Assembly: GCA_016214985.1 (NCBI GenBank)
Contig: JACRMM010000028.1
Location: forward strand, 1-64,000
Origin: Deltaproteobacteria bacterium
GTDB lineage: Bacteria > Desulfobacterota > Deferrisomatia > Deferrisomatales > JACRMM01
Direction of reading: 5' to 3'
Length of the DNA stretch: 64,000 bases
Position numbers and translations under genes: made by a program
Shown here: positions 18,461-27,201 of the stretch, piece by piece
Position numbering within the stretch: the first letter of the stretch is position 1
Layout of the letters: each line of letters starts with the position of its first letter
The notes under the pieces: model-generated
Told to the model about the DNA's origin: nothing
The model's input: only the letters and a program-made list of their open reading frames with translations
Database searches by the model: none

Positions 18461-18562
18461 CCGGCGATCCCTGCATCCTCTTTCGGCGGACGCGCGTGCA
18501 AGGCCCGGAGCCTTCCGCCACAGCGCGGCCCATCGGTGACCCCGCTCCCCAAGGGAGACTCC

Positions 18563-19288
18563 ATGAGAAGCGACGACAGAGGGGCGGCGGACCTGCGCCC
18601 CGTCCGGATCCAGAAGGGCGTGCTGCGGCACGCGGAGGGAAGCGCCCTGATCGAGGTGGGCGACACCCGTGTCCTGTGCGCCGCGAGCGTGGAGGACGGC
18701 GTGCCGGGGTTTCGGAAGAACTCCGGCAAGGGATGGGTGACGGCAGAGTACGGGATGCTGCCGCGCGCCACCGCTACCCGCAACGCCCGGGAGGCGTCGC
18801 GCGGGAAACAGGGTGGCCGGACCCTGGAGATCCAGCGACTGATCGGTCGCAGCCTGCGCGCCGTGGTCGACGAATCGGCCTTCGGCGAGCGCACGATCTG
18901 GATCGACTGCGACGTGCTCCAGGCCGACGGCGGCACCCGCACCGCCTCCATCACCGGCGCCTACGTCGCGCTCGTGGAGGCGTTCCGAACGATGATTCGC
19001 CGAAACCTCATCAGCTCGCTCCCCGTCCTAGACGCGGTCGCCGCGGTGAGCGTGGGCTTCGTGGGCGGCCGGCCGCTCTTGGACCTGGACTACCGGGAGG
19101 ACTCCTCGGCCGACGCGGACGTCAACGTCGTCATGACCGGCCGCGGGGAGTTCGTCGAGGTACAGGCCACCGGCGAGGGGATCTCGTTCACCCGTTCGGT
19201 CCTAGATGACCTGCTGGAGCTCGCCGGCTCGGGCATCGGGCGGCTGCTCGCGGCGCAGCGCGAGGTCCTGGGAGACGGCGCGCCGTGA
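18563..19288 (+). CDS. rph: Ribonuclease PH
   Basis: 241 residues. It removes nucleotides beyond the CCA end of tRNA precursors by phosphorolysis. The start [16 protein letters not shown] follows AAGGGAGA. The family signatures [30 protein letters not shown] and [19 protein letters not shown] are intact, with [20 protein letters not shown] carrying the phosphate/active-site region. The gene overlaps rdgB by four bases, a common rph-rdgB pairing in bacteria. Confidence 0.97.
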   Translation: MRSDDRGAADLRPVRIQKGVLRHAEGSALIEVGDTRVLCAASVEDGVPGFRKNSGKGWVTAEYGMLPRATATRNAREASRGKQGGRTLEIQRLIGRSLRAVVDESAFGERTIWIDCDVLQADGGTRTASITGAYVALVEAFRTMIRRNLISSLPVLDAVAAVSVGFVGGRPLLDLDYREDSSADADVNVVMTGRGEFVEVQATGEGISFTRSVLDDLLELAGSGIGRLLAAQREVLGDGAP

Positions 19289-19881
19289 GGCTCCTGGTGG
19301 CGACCCGGAACGCCGGGAAGTTGCGGGAGATCCGGGACCTGCTGGGCGCCGAGGGGATCGAAGCGGTGGGGCTCGCCGAGCTTCCGGACGCCCCCGAGGT
19401 CGAAGAGGACGCGGACACCTTCCTCGGCAATGCTCGCAGGAAGGCCCACACCCTCGCCGAGGCCACCGGTCTGCCGGTGCTGGCCGACGACTCGGGGCTC
19501 GCCGTGGAGGCCCTGGGCGGGAAGCCGGGCGTGTGGTCGGCCCGGTACGCCGGGCCGGACGCGACCGACGAAGACAACAACCGCAAGCTCCTTTCGGAGC
19601 TGAGCGCCATTGCGCCCGAGGGGCGGGGCGCCGCCTTCGTCTGCGCCATGGTGCTGGCCGTTCCGGGCAACGGGGAGTTCACGGCCGAAGGCCGCGTTCT
19701 GGGCCGGATCCTCCAGGCCCCCCGCGGGACCCGTGGCTTCGGCTACGACCCTCTTTTCCTGGTGGAGGGCACCGACTGGACCCTCGCCGAGATGGAGCTG
19801 GCCGAGAAGAACGCCCTCAGCCACCGGGCCCGGGCGCTCCGGGCCCTTCTCCCCCGCGTGCTCGCGCTGCGCGGGGCGTAG
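19285..19881 (+). CDS. rdgB: XTP/dITP pyrophosphatase (non-canonical purine NTPase)
   Basis: 198 residues, the standard length. It hydrolyses ITP, dITP and XTP to monophosphates and so keeps damaged purines out of nucleic acids. The signature N-terminus [14 protein letters not shown], the [22 protein letters not shown] loop (metal-binding acids) and GFGYDPLF plus the C-terminal LSHRARAL are all present. The GTG start lies within the rph stop (GTGA). Confidence 0.96.
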   Translation: MRLLVATRNAGKLREIRDLLGAEGIEAVGLAELPDAPEVEEDADTFLGNARRKAHTLAEATGLPVLADDSGLAVEALGGKPGVWSARYAGPDATDEDNNRKLLSELSAIAPEGRGAAFVCAMVLAVPGNGEFTAEGRVLGRILQAPRGTRGFGYDPLFLVEGTDWTLAEMELAEKNALSHRARALRALLPRVLALRGA

Positions 19882-19906
19882 CCGCCGGCGGAGACCGGCT
19901 CCTCCC

Positions 19907-20617
19907 ATGGTTCCGCGAACCCAGGACGGCGCTGCGCGACTCTCGGACGGCGCCCGCGCCGCCTCCCCCATCTGCCTCGGCTACCTGCCGGTCGGCCTCG
20001 CCTTCGGGGTGCTCGCCCAGAAGGCGGGGCTCTCGGCCGGCCAGATCGGACTCATGTCCGCCGTGGTCTTCGCGGGCAGCTCCCAATTCACGGCCCTGCT
20101 CCTCCTGGGGCAGGGAGCCGCGCTGCCTTCGGTGGTTGCCACCACGTTCGTCGTGAACCTGCGCCATCTGCTCATGAGCTCCGCCCTCGCCGCTCCGCTG
20201 CATGGGATAGGGGCCCGGTTCTCGGCGCTCTTCGGCCACGGCATCACGGACGAGACGTTCGCCGTGAACCTCGTCCGGTTCCGGGGAAGCGGGTGGGACC
20301 CGCTCCGCGCGCTCTCCGTGAACCTCGTCTCCCAGGCGGCGTGGGTGGCGAGCAGCGTCGCCGGGACCTTCGCCGGGCAGTTCGTCCCGCGAGGGGCGCT
20401 GGGCATCGACTACGCCCTGCCCGCCATGTTCCTGTGCCTGCTGGTCCTCCAGATCCGAAGCCGGGTTCACGCGCTGGTGGCCCTCCTCTCCGGGATCTTG
20501 GCTGCCGTGGTGTACGTTGCCGTGCCGGGCAACAGCCACGTCATCGCCGCCTCGGTGGCGGCGTCGCTGGCGGGCCTCGTCGTCCTTCGCCGGCAGGCGG
20601 CGAGGGCCGCGCCGTGA
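19907..20617 (+). CDS. azlC: Branched-chain amino acid exporter, large subunit AzlC
   Basis: 236 residues with repeated hydrophobic helices. The N-terminal GYLPVGLAFGVLAQKAGLS and the FAGSSQFTALLLL segment are diagnostic of AzlC. NLRHLLMSSALA and GHGITDETFAVNL follow. With its small partner AzlD it forms an inner-membrane export permease for branched-chain amino acids or analogues. It starts 26 bases after rdgB and overlaps azlD by four bases (GTGA), so all four genes from rph onward look cotranscribed. No local Lrp-type regulator is seen. Confidence 0.93.
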   Translation: MVPRTQDGAARLSDGARAASPICLGYLPVGLAFGVLAQKAGLSAGQIGLMSAVVFAGSSQFTALLLLGQGAALPSVVATTFVVNLRHLLMSSALAAPLHGIGARFSALFGHGITDETFAVNLVRFRGSGWDPLRALSVNLVSQAAWVASSVAGTFAGQFVPRGALGIDYALPAMFLCLLVLQIRSRVHALVALLSGILAAVVYVAVPGNSHVIAASVAASLAGLVVLRRQAARAAP

Positions 20618-20937
20618 GCACGGGCCGCTACCTCCTGCTCGTGGCCGGAATGGGGCTCGTCACCTTCCTGCCGCGCTGGCTGCCGCTCCTCGTCCTCTCG
20701 CGGCGCCCCCTTCCGCGGTGGCTGGCCGAGTGGCTCGACCTCCTGCCCGCCGCGATCCTCGCCGCCCTGGTGGTCCCCGCGCTCGTCGCACCCGGAGCGA
20801 CCCGCGAGCTCGACCTCGGGCGCTCGGAGTTCCTCGCCGCCGTGCCGACGCTCGTCGTCGCCCTGCGGACCCGGTCCCTGGCCGCCACGGTGATCCTCGG
20901 CATGGCGCTCTACTGGCTGGCAGAGCGGCTCCTGTAG
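20614..20937 (+). CDS. azlD: Branched-chain amino acid exporter, small subunit AzlD
   Basis: 107 residues with about four membrane helices, beginning LLLVAGMGLVTFLPRWLPLL, a typical AzlD start, and containing LPAAILAALVVPAL in the middle and RSLAATVILGMALYWL at the end. The GTG start overlaps the azlC stop (GTGA), showing tight coupling of the two subunits. Confidence 0.9.
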   Translation: MSTGRYLLLVAGMGLVTFLPRWLPLLVLSRRPLPRWLAEWLDLLPAAILAALVVPALVAPGATRELDLGRSEFLAAVPTLVVALRTRSLAATVILGMALYWLAERLL

Positions 20938-21111
20938 CTTCGGGCGGCCCCGTTCGGTTTCGATCCGGACACCGCGCCGCGGCGGCCGGCAGCACGCCGT
21001 GTGATTCCCTCCCCCTCCCCCGAGAGCACGCGGGGATCGCCTGGCCTTTCTCCGAATGCCGCTCCGATTCTTGCGCCGTCCCTCTGCCGCCAGGCCGGCG
21101 TGCCGCATCTG

Positions 21112-21149
21112 TTCATTTATGTTGAACCGATGTTTTGTTATATGATATT
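21112..21149 (+). promoter_or_regulatory. AT-rich promoter region upstream of the acyl-CoA ligase
   Basis: The last 70 bases of the 293-base gap between azlD and the acyl-CoA ligase are strikingly AT-rich for this genome (TTCATTTATGTTGAACCGAT and onward). TTGAAC at 21122 with GATATT 16 bases downstream is a plausible sigma-70 pair. No CGTTAACG site like those near 23.5 kb is present. The rest of the gap (20938-21110) shows no gene. Confidence 0.45.
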
Positions 21150-21230
21150 TCCATCCTGAGCAAACAATGTGTCTTATTTACGAACTCAAGCGTGGGGGGG
21201 ACCGGCTCCCCACTTTTCGAGAGGTGATCG

Positions 21231-22925
21231 ATGGCCACCCTGACCCAGAGCTACGTCCACGGCGCCAGCGCCCGGCCCCTGATTGGGTCCACGATCGGTG
21301 TCCACTTCGACTCGATCGCCGCCCGCTGGCCCGAACGGGAAGCGCTCGTGGTGCGCCACCAGGGGGTTCGGTGGACCTACGCCGAGCTCCAGCGGGAGGT
21401 CGACGCCTTCGCCGCCGGGCTCCTTGCCCTGGAGCTGGAGCCCGGCGACCGGGTCGGCATCTGGTCCCCGAACAACAGCGAGTGGGTCGTGACCCAGTTC
21501 GCCACGGCCAAGGCGGGTCTGGTCCTCGTCAATATCAACCCGGCGTACCGGCTGGCCGAGGTGGAGTACGCCCTGAACAAGGTGGGGTGCCGGGCGCTGA
21601 TCACGGCGGCCCGGTTCAAGACGAGCCACTACGTGGAGATGCTCCGAAACCTAGCGCCGGAGCTCGACGCGGCGGCGCCCGGCGAGCTGCGGGCAGCGAG
21701 GCTCCCCGACCTGAGGGCCATCGTCCTCATCGGCGACGGGTGTGAACCCGGGATGTACCGCTTCGCAGACGTTCCGAGCCTCGCCACCGACACGCACCGC
21801 GACCGGCTCGCGGTGCTCGCCGCGCAGCTCCAGTTCGACGATCCCGTCAACATCCAGTTCACGAGCGGCACGACCGGCTTTCCCAAGGGGGCGACCCTCA
21901 CCCACCACAACATCCTGAACAACGGCTTCTTCGTCGGCGAGGCGATGAACCTCACGGAGAGCGATCGGCTCTGCATCCCGGTCCCCCTCTACCACTGCTT
22001 CGGGATGGTGCTGGGAAACCTCGCCTGCGTCACGCACGGGTCGGCCATGATCTACCCGGACGAGGCCTTCGAGCCCCGCAAGGTGCTCGAGACCGTGGAA
22101 GCGGAGCGGTGCACGGCGCTGCACGGCGTGCCGACGATGTTCATCGCGGAGCTCGATCACCCGGACTTTCGGCGGTTCGACCTGCGCACCCTGCGCACCG
22201 GCATCATGGCCGGCGCCCCTTGCCCCATCGAGGTCATGCGGCGGGTGGTGACCGAGATGCACATGGACCAGGTCACCATCGCCTACGGCATGACCGAGAC
22301 GAGCCCGGTGAGCTTCCAGAGCTCGGTGGACGACCCGCTCGAGCGACGGGTGAGCTCCGTGGGACGGGTGCAGCCCCACATCGAGGTCAAGATCGTGGAC
22401 GCGGACGGCCGGATCGTGCCGCCCGGGGTCCGCGGAGAGCTGCTGACCCGGGGGTACAGCGTGATGCGCGGGTACTGGGGAGACCCCGAGCTCACCGCCG
22501 AGTCGGTGGACGACGCCGGGTGGATGCACACCGGCGACCTGGCCACGATCGACGCCGAGGGCTACTGCAACATCGTGGGCCGGAGCAAGGACATGGTCAT
22601 CCGGGGAGGCGAGAACGTCTACCCTCGGGAGATCGAAGAGTTCCTCTATCGCCACCCCAAGGTGCAGGACGTCCAGGTGGTCGGCGTCCCGGACCTCAAG
22701 TACGGCGAGGAGCTGTGCGCCTGGATTCGCCTCCGCGACGGCCAGTCCGCCCTCGTCGACGAGATCCGAGAGTTCTGCCGGGGGCAGATCGCCCACTACA
22801 AGATCCCGCGCTACGTGAAGTTCGTCGACGAGTTTCCGATGACCGTGACCGGAAAGATCCAGAAGTTCGTGATCCGGGAGAAAATGGTGGAGGAGCTGCA
22901 GCTGCAGGTCGTGCAGACCGCGTGA
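21231..22925 (+). CDS. Fatty-acyl-CoA synthetase (AMP-binding ligase)
   Basis: 564 residues. It activates a carboxylic acid with ATP and CoA via an acyl-AMP. The P-loop-like signature [19 protein letters not shown] is near residue 210. YGMTETSPV, the adenylate-binding [22 protein letters not shown] hinge and [12 protein letters not shown] follow, and the catalytic Lys lies in [13 protein letters not shown] near the end. Overall it resembles medium/short-chain acyl-CoA synthetases found with acyl-CoA and branched-chain amino acid degradation genes. A GAGAGG ribosome site precedes the ATG. It lies upstream of the MerR regulator and the dehydrogenase operon, and probably feeds acyl-CoAs to them. 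Confidence 0.93.
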   Translation: MATLTQSYVHGASARPLIGSTIGVHFDSIAARWPEREALVVRHQGVRWTYAELQREVDAFAAGLLALELEPGDRVGIWSPNNSEWVVTQFATAKAGLVLVNINPAYRLAEVEYALNKVGCRALITAARFKTSHYVEMLRNLAPELDAAAPGELRAARLPDLRAIVLIGDGCEPGMYRFADVPSLATDTHRDRLAVLAAQLQFDDPVNIQFTSGTTGFPKGATLTHHNILNNGFFVGEAMNLTESDRLCIPVPLYHCFGMVLGNLACVTHGSAMIYPDEAFEPRKVLETVEAERCTALHGVPTMFIAELDHPDFRRFDLRTLRTGIMAGAPCPIEVMRRVVTEMHMDQVTIAYGMTETSPVSFQSSVDDPLERRVSSVGRVQPHIEVKIVDADGRIVPPGVRGELLTRGYSVMRGYWGDPELTAESVDDAGWMHTGDLATIDAEGYCNIVGRSKDMVIRGGENVYPREIEEFLYRHPKVQDVQVVGVPDLKYGEELCAWIRLRDGQSALVDEIREFCRGQIAHYKIPRYVKFVDEFPMTVTGKIQKFVIREKMVEELQLQVVQTA

Positions 22926-22988
22926 CCGTTCGCTGAGGCGCCCCGGGGCCGCGGGCTCCGGCATCTGTAAAGAGACTCCCGTCCCGTC

Positions 22989-23072
22989 GGGGCGGTCGGC
23001 TGCCCCGAAGCGCCGTCGCACACAACGTGCCGAAATCGCGTCCCGCTCCGCCTTGGGGCATCCGACCGCCCC
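22989..23072. terminator. Long inverted repeat between convergent genes, probable bidirectional terminator
   Basis: The arm at 22989-23010 (GGGGCGGTCGGCTGCCCCGA and two more bases) pairs with 23052-23072 over about 20 positions, with one mismatch and one bulge, around a 41-base loop. TGTTTCAT follows the right arm. It sits exactly between the convergent acyl-CoA ligase and MerR genes, so transcription arrest from both sides is likely, although the loop is unusually long. Confidence 0.55.
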
Positions 23073-23110
23073 TGTTTCATCCCTCGGGGTGACCGAAGGT
23101 CATGGGCAAC

Positions 23111-23521
23111 TCAGTAGGGCTGCCCCCTCCCGCTCTCTTCGAGCTGGGCCAGGCGCGTGCGCATGCCTCCCACATATTGGAGCAAGTCCCGCTGCATGGC
23201 CTCGATCTCCTGCTTGCGCTCCGCCAGGTCGGTCAGCGCCTTCTCCAGGTGGGCGAGCGCTTTTCGAATCTGATCCGCCTCGTCCATGTCCGTGGACGCA
23301 ACCCCCAGGATGTCGGCGATTTCGTCCAGGCTCAGCCCGAACCGCTTCCCGCGCAGGATGAGCTTCAACCGCCTTCGGTCGCGCCGGTCGAAGAGGCGGT
23401 ACTCCCCTTCCGTCCGCTGGGGGGAGAGCAGGCCCTTCTCTTCGTAAAACCGGATGCTGCGCAGCGTGATCCCGAACTCCTTGGCGAGCTCTCTGATCGT
23501 CCAGGTCCCCTCTTTCGACAT
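23111..23521 (-). CDS. MerR-family regulator of acyl-CoA/leucine catabolism (LiuR-like)
   Basis: 136 residues from the ATG at 23521. The winged-helix start TWTIRELAKEFGITLRSIRF, then YEEKGLLSPQR, is the MerR DNA-recognition module. It is followed by a long coiled helix (AHLEKALTDLAERKQEIEAM) for dimerisation. No metal-binding cysteines are present, so it senses an organic ligand. MerR proteins of this short type (LiuR) repress branched-chain amino acid catabolism in other proteobacteria, and here the gene diverges from just such an operon. Two identical CCGTTAACGTAA sites lie in the intergenic space, one only about 25 bases upstream of this start, suggesting autoregulation. Ligand and exact regulon are inferred. 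Confidence 0.85.
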   Translation of the reverse strand: MSKEGTWTIRELAKEFGITLRSIRFYEEKGLLSPQRTEGEYRLFDRRDRRRLKLILRGKRFGLSLDEIADILGVASTDMDEADQIRKALAHLEKALTDLAERKQEIEAMQRDLLQYVGGMRTRLAQLEESGRGQPY

Positions 23522-23544
23522 GAGCCCTCCCTGCGCCGAACATG

Positions 23545-23556
23545 CCGTTAACGTAA
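23545..23556. promoter_or_regulatory. Putative MerR/LiuR operator 1
   Basis: CCGTTAACGTAA, centred on the palindrome CGTTAACG, lies 24 bases upstream of the regulator start codon. The same 12 bases recur at 23688. The sequence resembles published LiuR sites, which are built around ACGTTAACGT. A role in autorepression is inferred. Confidence 0.6.
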
Positions 23557-23656
23557 AGCAACGGTAGTGCCACCGGCGTCGACGTGTCAAGGGAGTTCAT
23601 CCCCGCCTCGCTCGTCTTTGCACTAAAATAATGTTGGCGCAACCTCCGGTTTGGCG

Positions 23657-23699
23657 TTGACAGGCACGGCGTCCGGACGGTACGTTACCGTTAACGTAA
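23657..23699 (+). promoter_or_regulatory. Putative promoter with MerR/LiuR operator 2 for the dehydrogenase operon
   Basis: TTGACA at 23657-23662 is a consensus -35 box. TACGTT, a weak -10, begins 18 bases later at 23681, a stretched spacing common in MerR-controlled promoters. The operator CCGTTAACGTAA at 23688-23699 repeats site 1 exactly and lies directly after the -10. This arrangement fits control of the downstream acyl-CoA dehydrogenase operon. Confidence 0.5.
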
Positions 23700-23961
23700 T
23701 CCGGAGCAGGCCGCGGAACGCCGAAGCATGCGGCCTGAGGCGAGGAAAAACGCGGTTTGTCCGGCCAGCGGGCCCTCCCTGTGGCATGCTGGCAGGCGCC
23801 ACCGACGCGGTCCGCAGAGGCCCGGGCGACCTCGGTGTCGCAAAGCAGCCCGAACCGTCCGTGCTCCGGCCCGAAGACGTACCCGGCGCCCACCACCCGC
23901 GGGCGGGCCGCCCCGGACGTCGCGCGGGTTCAATGACTCCCTCGAGCGGAGGATACCGACC

Positions 23962-25116
23962 ATGGCACTGTGCTTTGACCTCACCGACGAGCAGAACATC
24001 CTGCGCCAGAGCGTGCGAGACTTCGCCGAGAGGGAGATCCGACCTGTGGCGCGGGACCTGGACGCCCGCGAAGAGTTCAGCTACGAGGTCACCCGAAAGA
24101 TGGCTGACATGGGGCTCTTTGGGATCTTCGTGTCGCCCGATTACGGCGGGAGCGGCCTCGACTACGTGTCGTACATCATCGCAGTGGAGGAAATCGCCCG
24201 GGTTGACGGCTCTCAGGCGGCCACCGTGGCCGCCGGAAACTCGCTGGGGATCGGGCCCATCTACTACTTTGGGAGCGAGGAGCAGAAGCAGCGGTGGCTG
24301 CCGAAGCTCTGCACCGGAGAGACCCTCGCCGGCTTCGGCCTGACCGAGCCCCTGGCCGGGTCCGACGCCGGCTCCTCGCGAACGAAGGCCGTCCTGGACG
24401 GGGATGAGTGGGTCCTGAACGGGAGCAAGATCTTCATCACCAACGCCGCCACCGATATCACGAGCGTCATCGTCGTGCAGGCAGTCACGGGCAAGAAGAG
24501 CGACGGCCGAAACGAGATCTCCTGCTTCCTCGTGCCGGCCGACGCCCCGGGCCTCACACGCAAGGCCATGCACCACAAGATGATGTGGCGCGCGTCGAAC
24601 ACGGCGGAGCTCTACTTCGACGACCTGCGCCTGCCCGCCGATGCCTTGTTGGGGAAGAGGGGCGACGGGTTTCGCCAGATGCTCCAGACCCTGGACGGCG
24701 GCCGGCTCTCCATCGGAGCCATGGGCCTCGGGGGCGCCCAGGGCGCTTTCGAGCTGGCGCTCCGGTACTCCCAGGAGCGCAAGCAGTTCGGCCAGGCGCT
24801 CGTCGAATTTCAGGCGACCCAGTTCAAGCTGGCCGACATGGCCATGGAGATCGAGGCGGCCCGCAACCTGCTGTACAAGGCCTGCTGGCTCAAGGACAAC
24901 CACCGCCCCTTTGGGCAGGTGGCGGCCATGGGCAAGCTCTACTGCTCCGAAGTGATGGGGCGGGTCGTGAACGAGGCGGTCCAGATCCACGGCGGCTACG
25001 GCCTCATGCAGGAGTACGACGTAGAGCGCTTCTTCCGCGACCAGAAGCTCCTGACGATCGGCGAGGGCACGAGCGAGGTGCAGCGGATCGTGATCGCCCG
25101 GCACCTGATCGGCTGA
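23962..25116 (+). CDS. Acyl-CoA dehydrogenase
   Basis: 384 residues, standard length. It introduces an alpha,beta double bond in acyl-CoA and passes electrons through FAD to ETF. Family motifs: LAGFGLTEPLAGSDAGS (FAD/substrate loop near residue 120), FITNAATDI, QFGQALVEFQATQFKLADM and the C-terminal QIHGGYGLMQEYDVERFFRD followed by IGEGTSEVQR. The Glu in GEGTSE is the catalytic base of short/medium-chain enzymes. Classical isovaleryl-CoA dehydrogenases lack it at this place, so an isovaleryl-specific role is doubtful despite the leucine-type neighbours. The start ATG follows GCGGAGGA. It is first in a five-gene run to 29653. Confidence 0.95.
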   Translation: MALCFDLTDEQNILRQSVRDFAEREIRPVARDLDAREEFSYEVTRKMADMGLFGIFVSPDYGGSGLDYVSYIIAVEEIARVDGSQAATVAAGNSLGIGPIYYFGSEEQKQRWLPKLCTGETLAGFGLTEPLAGSDAGSSRTKAVLDGDEWVLNGSKIFITNAATDITSVIVVQAVTGKKSDGRNEISCFLVPADAPGLTRKAMHHKMMWRASNTAELYFDDLRLPADALLGKRGDGFRQMLQTLDGGRLSIGAMGLGGAQGAFELALRYSQERKQFGQALVEFQATQFKLADMAMEIEAARNLLYKACWLKDNHRPFGQVAAMGKLYCSEVMGRVVNEAVQIHGGYGLMQEYDVERFFRDQKLLTIGEGTSEVQRIVIARHLIG

Positions 25117-25181
25117 CCGGGGTCCCCGAAGCCGCAGAACCGGTCTCCTCCGCGGGGACCCGACACAAGGGAGGATACCCG

Positions 25182-27131
25182 ATGTCCAAACTCCTCTGGA
25201 CGCCCTCGCCGGAACGGATTGCCCGGACCAACCTGACGCGGTTCCTCGAGGCCGTGAACCGCTCGACGAGTTTCGCACTGACCGACTACGACCGTCTCTA
25301 CGAGTGGTCCATCAATCAGGTGCCGGCCTTTTGGGAGGCGGTCTGGGCGTACGCCGACGTGCGCGCCTCCCAGCCCTACGAGGCGGTGTTGGAGAACCCG
25401 ACGATGCCGGGCGCTACCTGGTTTCGGGGCTCTCGCCTGAACTTCGCGGAGAACCTCCTGCGCTACCGGGACGACCGGGTCGCCCTGGCCTTCGTGGCCG
25501 AGGGAGGGAAACCGCCGGTGACGCTCACCTATGCCGAGCTCTACGGGCAGGTGGCCCGCTTCGCCCGGTTCCTCTCCGACGCCGGCGTGCGGACGGGCGA
25601 CCGGGTCGCCGGATTCTTGCCGAACCGAAACGAGACCGTGGTGGCCATGCTGGCCACCACGAGCCTCGGAGCCATCTGGTCCTCGTGCAGCCCGGACTTC
25701 GGCTTCAAGGGCGTGATGGACCGCTTCGGGCAGATCGAGCCCAAGGTCCTGGTCACCGCCGACGGGTACTTGTACAACGGCAAGCCCTTCGAATCGCTCG
25801 AACGGGTGGCACAGGTCGCCCGGGAGATCCCGTCCGTCGAGAAGATCGTCGTCGTACCCTTCGTCGCGGCGACGCCGGACCTCTCGCGGGTCCCGAAGGC
25901 GGTGTCGTGGCCCGAGGCTCTGGCCAACGACGCCACGGAGATCGCCTTCGCCCAGCTTCCCTTCGACCACCCGCTCTACATCATGTACTCCTCCGGAACA
26001 ACCGGGGTGCCCAAGTGCATCGTCCACGGCGCCGGAGGCACGCTGCTACAGCACGCCAAGGAGCTCCTGCTCCACACGGACCTCCGGCGCGACGACGTGA
26101 TCTTCTACTTCACCACCTGCGGGTGGATGATGTGGAACTGGCTCGTGAGCTCCCTCATGACCGGGGCCACGGTGGTCCTGTACGACGGCAGCCCCGCCTT
26201 TCCCGACACCTCGGTCCTCTGGAAGATGGCCCAGGACCTCAAGGTCACGGTGTTCGGCACGAGCGCCAAGTTCATCGCGATCTGCGAGAAGGCGGGGATC
26301 CGCCCCGGCACCGACTTCGACCTCTCTGCCCTGAAGGCCGTGCTGTCCACGGGCTCGCCCCTCTCGGTCGAAGACTTCGAGTGGGTGTACCGCGAGGTCA
26401 AGGAAGACCTGCAGCTCGCCTCCATCTCAGGAGGCACCGATATCATCTCATGCTTCATGCTGGGCTCGCCGATCGACCCCGTGTACGCCGGAGAGATCCA
26501 GAAGCGCGGCCTCGGCATGAAGGTGGAGGCGTGGACCGACGAGGGCCGGCCAGTCACCGGGGAAAAGGGGGAGCTCGTGTGCACAGCCCCCTTCCCCTCG
26601 ATGCCTATCTACTTCTGGAAGGATCCTGGCAACGAGAAGTACCTCGACGCGTACTTTCGGACCTTCCCCGGAGTGTGGCGTCACGGGGACTACATCGAGG
26701 TGACCGACCACGGGGGGATCATCGTCTACGGGCGGTCGGACGCGACCCTGAACCCGGGGGGCGTCCGCATCGGCACCGCGGAGATCTACCGGCAGGTCGA
26801 GGCCCTGGAGGAGGTCGTGGACTCCCTGGTCGTGGGCCAGCCCTGGCAGAACGACGTACGCGTGCTCCTCTTCGTCATGCTTCGGCCCGGCCTCGTGCTG
26901 GACGAGAGCCTCACGAAGAGACTCAAGGACCAGATCCGAAGAAACACGACCCCGCGCCACGTCCCCGAGAAGGTGCTCCAGGTAGCGGACATCCCGCGCA
27001 CGATCAACGGGAAGAAGGTCGAGCTCGCCGTGGTCAAGACGATCCAGGGCGAGGAGGTAAAGAACGCCGACGCCCTGGCCAATCCCGAGGCGCTAAAGTA
27101 CTTCAAGGATCTGCCCGAGCTGCGAAGCTGA
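25182..27131 (+). CDS. Acetoacetyl-CoA synthetase
   Basis: 649 residues, the length of AacS enzymes, which are longer than ordinary acyl-CoA ligases. It activates acetoacetate with ATP and CoA. The N-terminal NLTRFLEAVNR and WSINQVPAFWEAVW are AacS-like. The AMP-binding signature IMYSSGTTGVPKCIVHGAGG, TTCGWMMWNWLVSSL, SISGGTDIISCF and the C-terminal NGKKVELAV, with the catalytic Lys in the NGKK motif, are all present. The ATG at 25182 follows AGGGAGGA. Acetoacetate would come from the HMG-CoA-lyase-like enzyme two genes downstream, so the two fit one leucine or ketone-body pathway. Confidence 0.92.
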   Translation: MSKLLWTPSPERIARTNLTRFLEAVNRSTSFALTDYDRLYEWSINQVPAFWEAVWAYADVRASQPYEAVLENPTMPGATWFRGSRLNFAENLLRYRDDRVALAFVAEGGKPPVTLTYAELYGQVARFARFLSDAGVRTGDRVAGFLPNRNETVVAMLATTSLGAIWSSCSPDFGFKGVMDRFGQIEPKVLVTADGYLYNGKPFESLERVAQVAREIPSVEKIVVVPFVAATPDLSRVPKAVSWPEALANDATEIAFAQLPFDHPLYIMYSSGTTGVPKCIVHGAGGTLLQHAKELLLHTDLRRDDVIFYFTTCGWMMWNWLVSSLMTGATVVLYDGSPAFPDTSVLWKMAQDLKVTVFGTSAKFIAICEKAGIRPGTDFDLSALKAVLSTGSPLSVEDFEWVYREVKEDLQLASISGGTDIISCFMLGSPIDPVYAGEIQKRGLGMKVEAWTDEGRPVTGEKGELVCTAPFPSMPIYFWKDPGNEKYLDAYFRTFPGVWRHGDYIEVTDHGGIIVYGRSDATLNPGGVRIGTAEIYRQVEALEEVVDSLVVGQPWQNDVRVLLFVMLRPGLVLDESLTKRLKDQIRRNTTPRHVPEKVLQVADIPRTINGKKVELAVVKTIQGEEVKNADALANPEALKYFKDLPELRS

Positions 27132-27201
27132 CGATCGGCCGGTCGTTCGCGCCGGGTCCCACTTTCGCTGAACGCCGACAGCCGCTTTGGAGGAGGCCCC
27201 C

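Larger units (their letters stand above)
23522..23961. other. Divergent control region of the catabolic island
   Basis: 440 bases between the MerR gene and the acyl-CoA dehydrogenase. It contains the two operator sites and the TTGACA promoter listed separately, plus an AT-rich ATAATGTTGGCG patch near 23625 that may hold the regulator's own promoter. The 260 bases after the second operator have no supported gene; the dehydrogenase leader is therefore long. Confidence 0.6.

Noticed and set aside
16153-19209. A 1018-codon plus-strand frame across the metalloprotease, amidase and rph
   Set aside because: It runs antisense to one conserved gene and out of frame with two others and shows no conserved motif.
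21181-21200. Run of seven G bases before the acyl-CoA ligase considered as a riboswitch or G-quadruplex element
   Set aside because: Only one G-run is present and no structured leader can be drawn; the stretch simply precedes the ribosome site.
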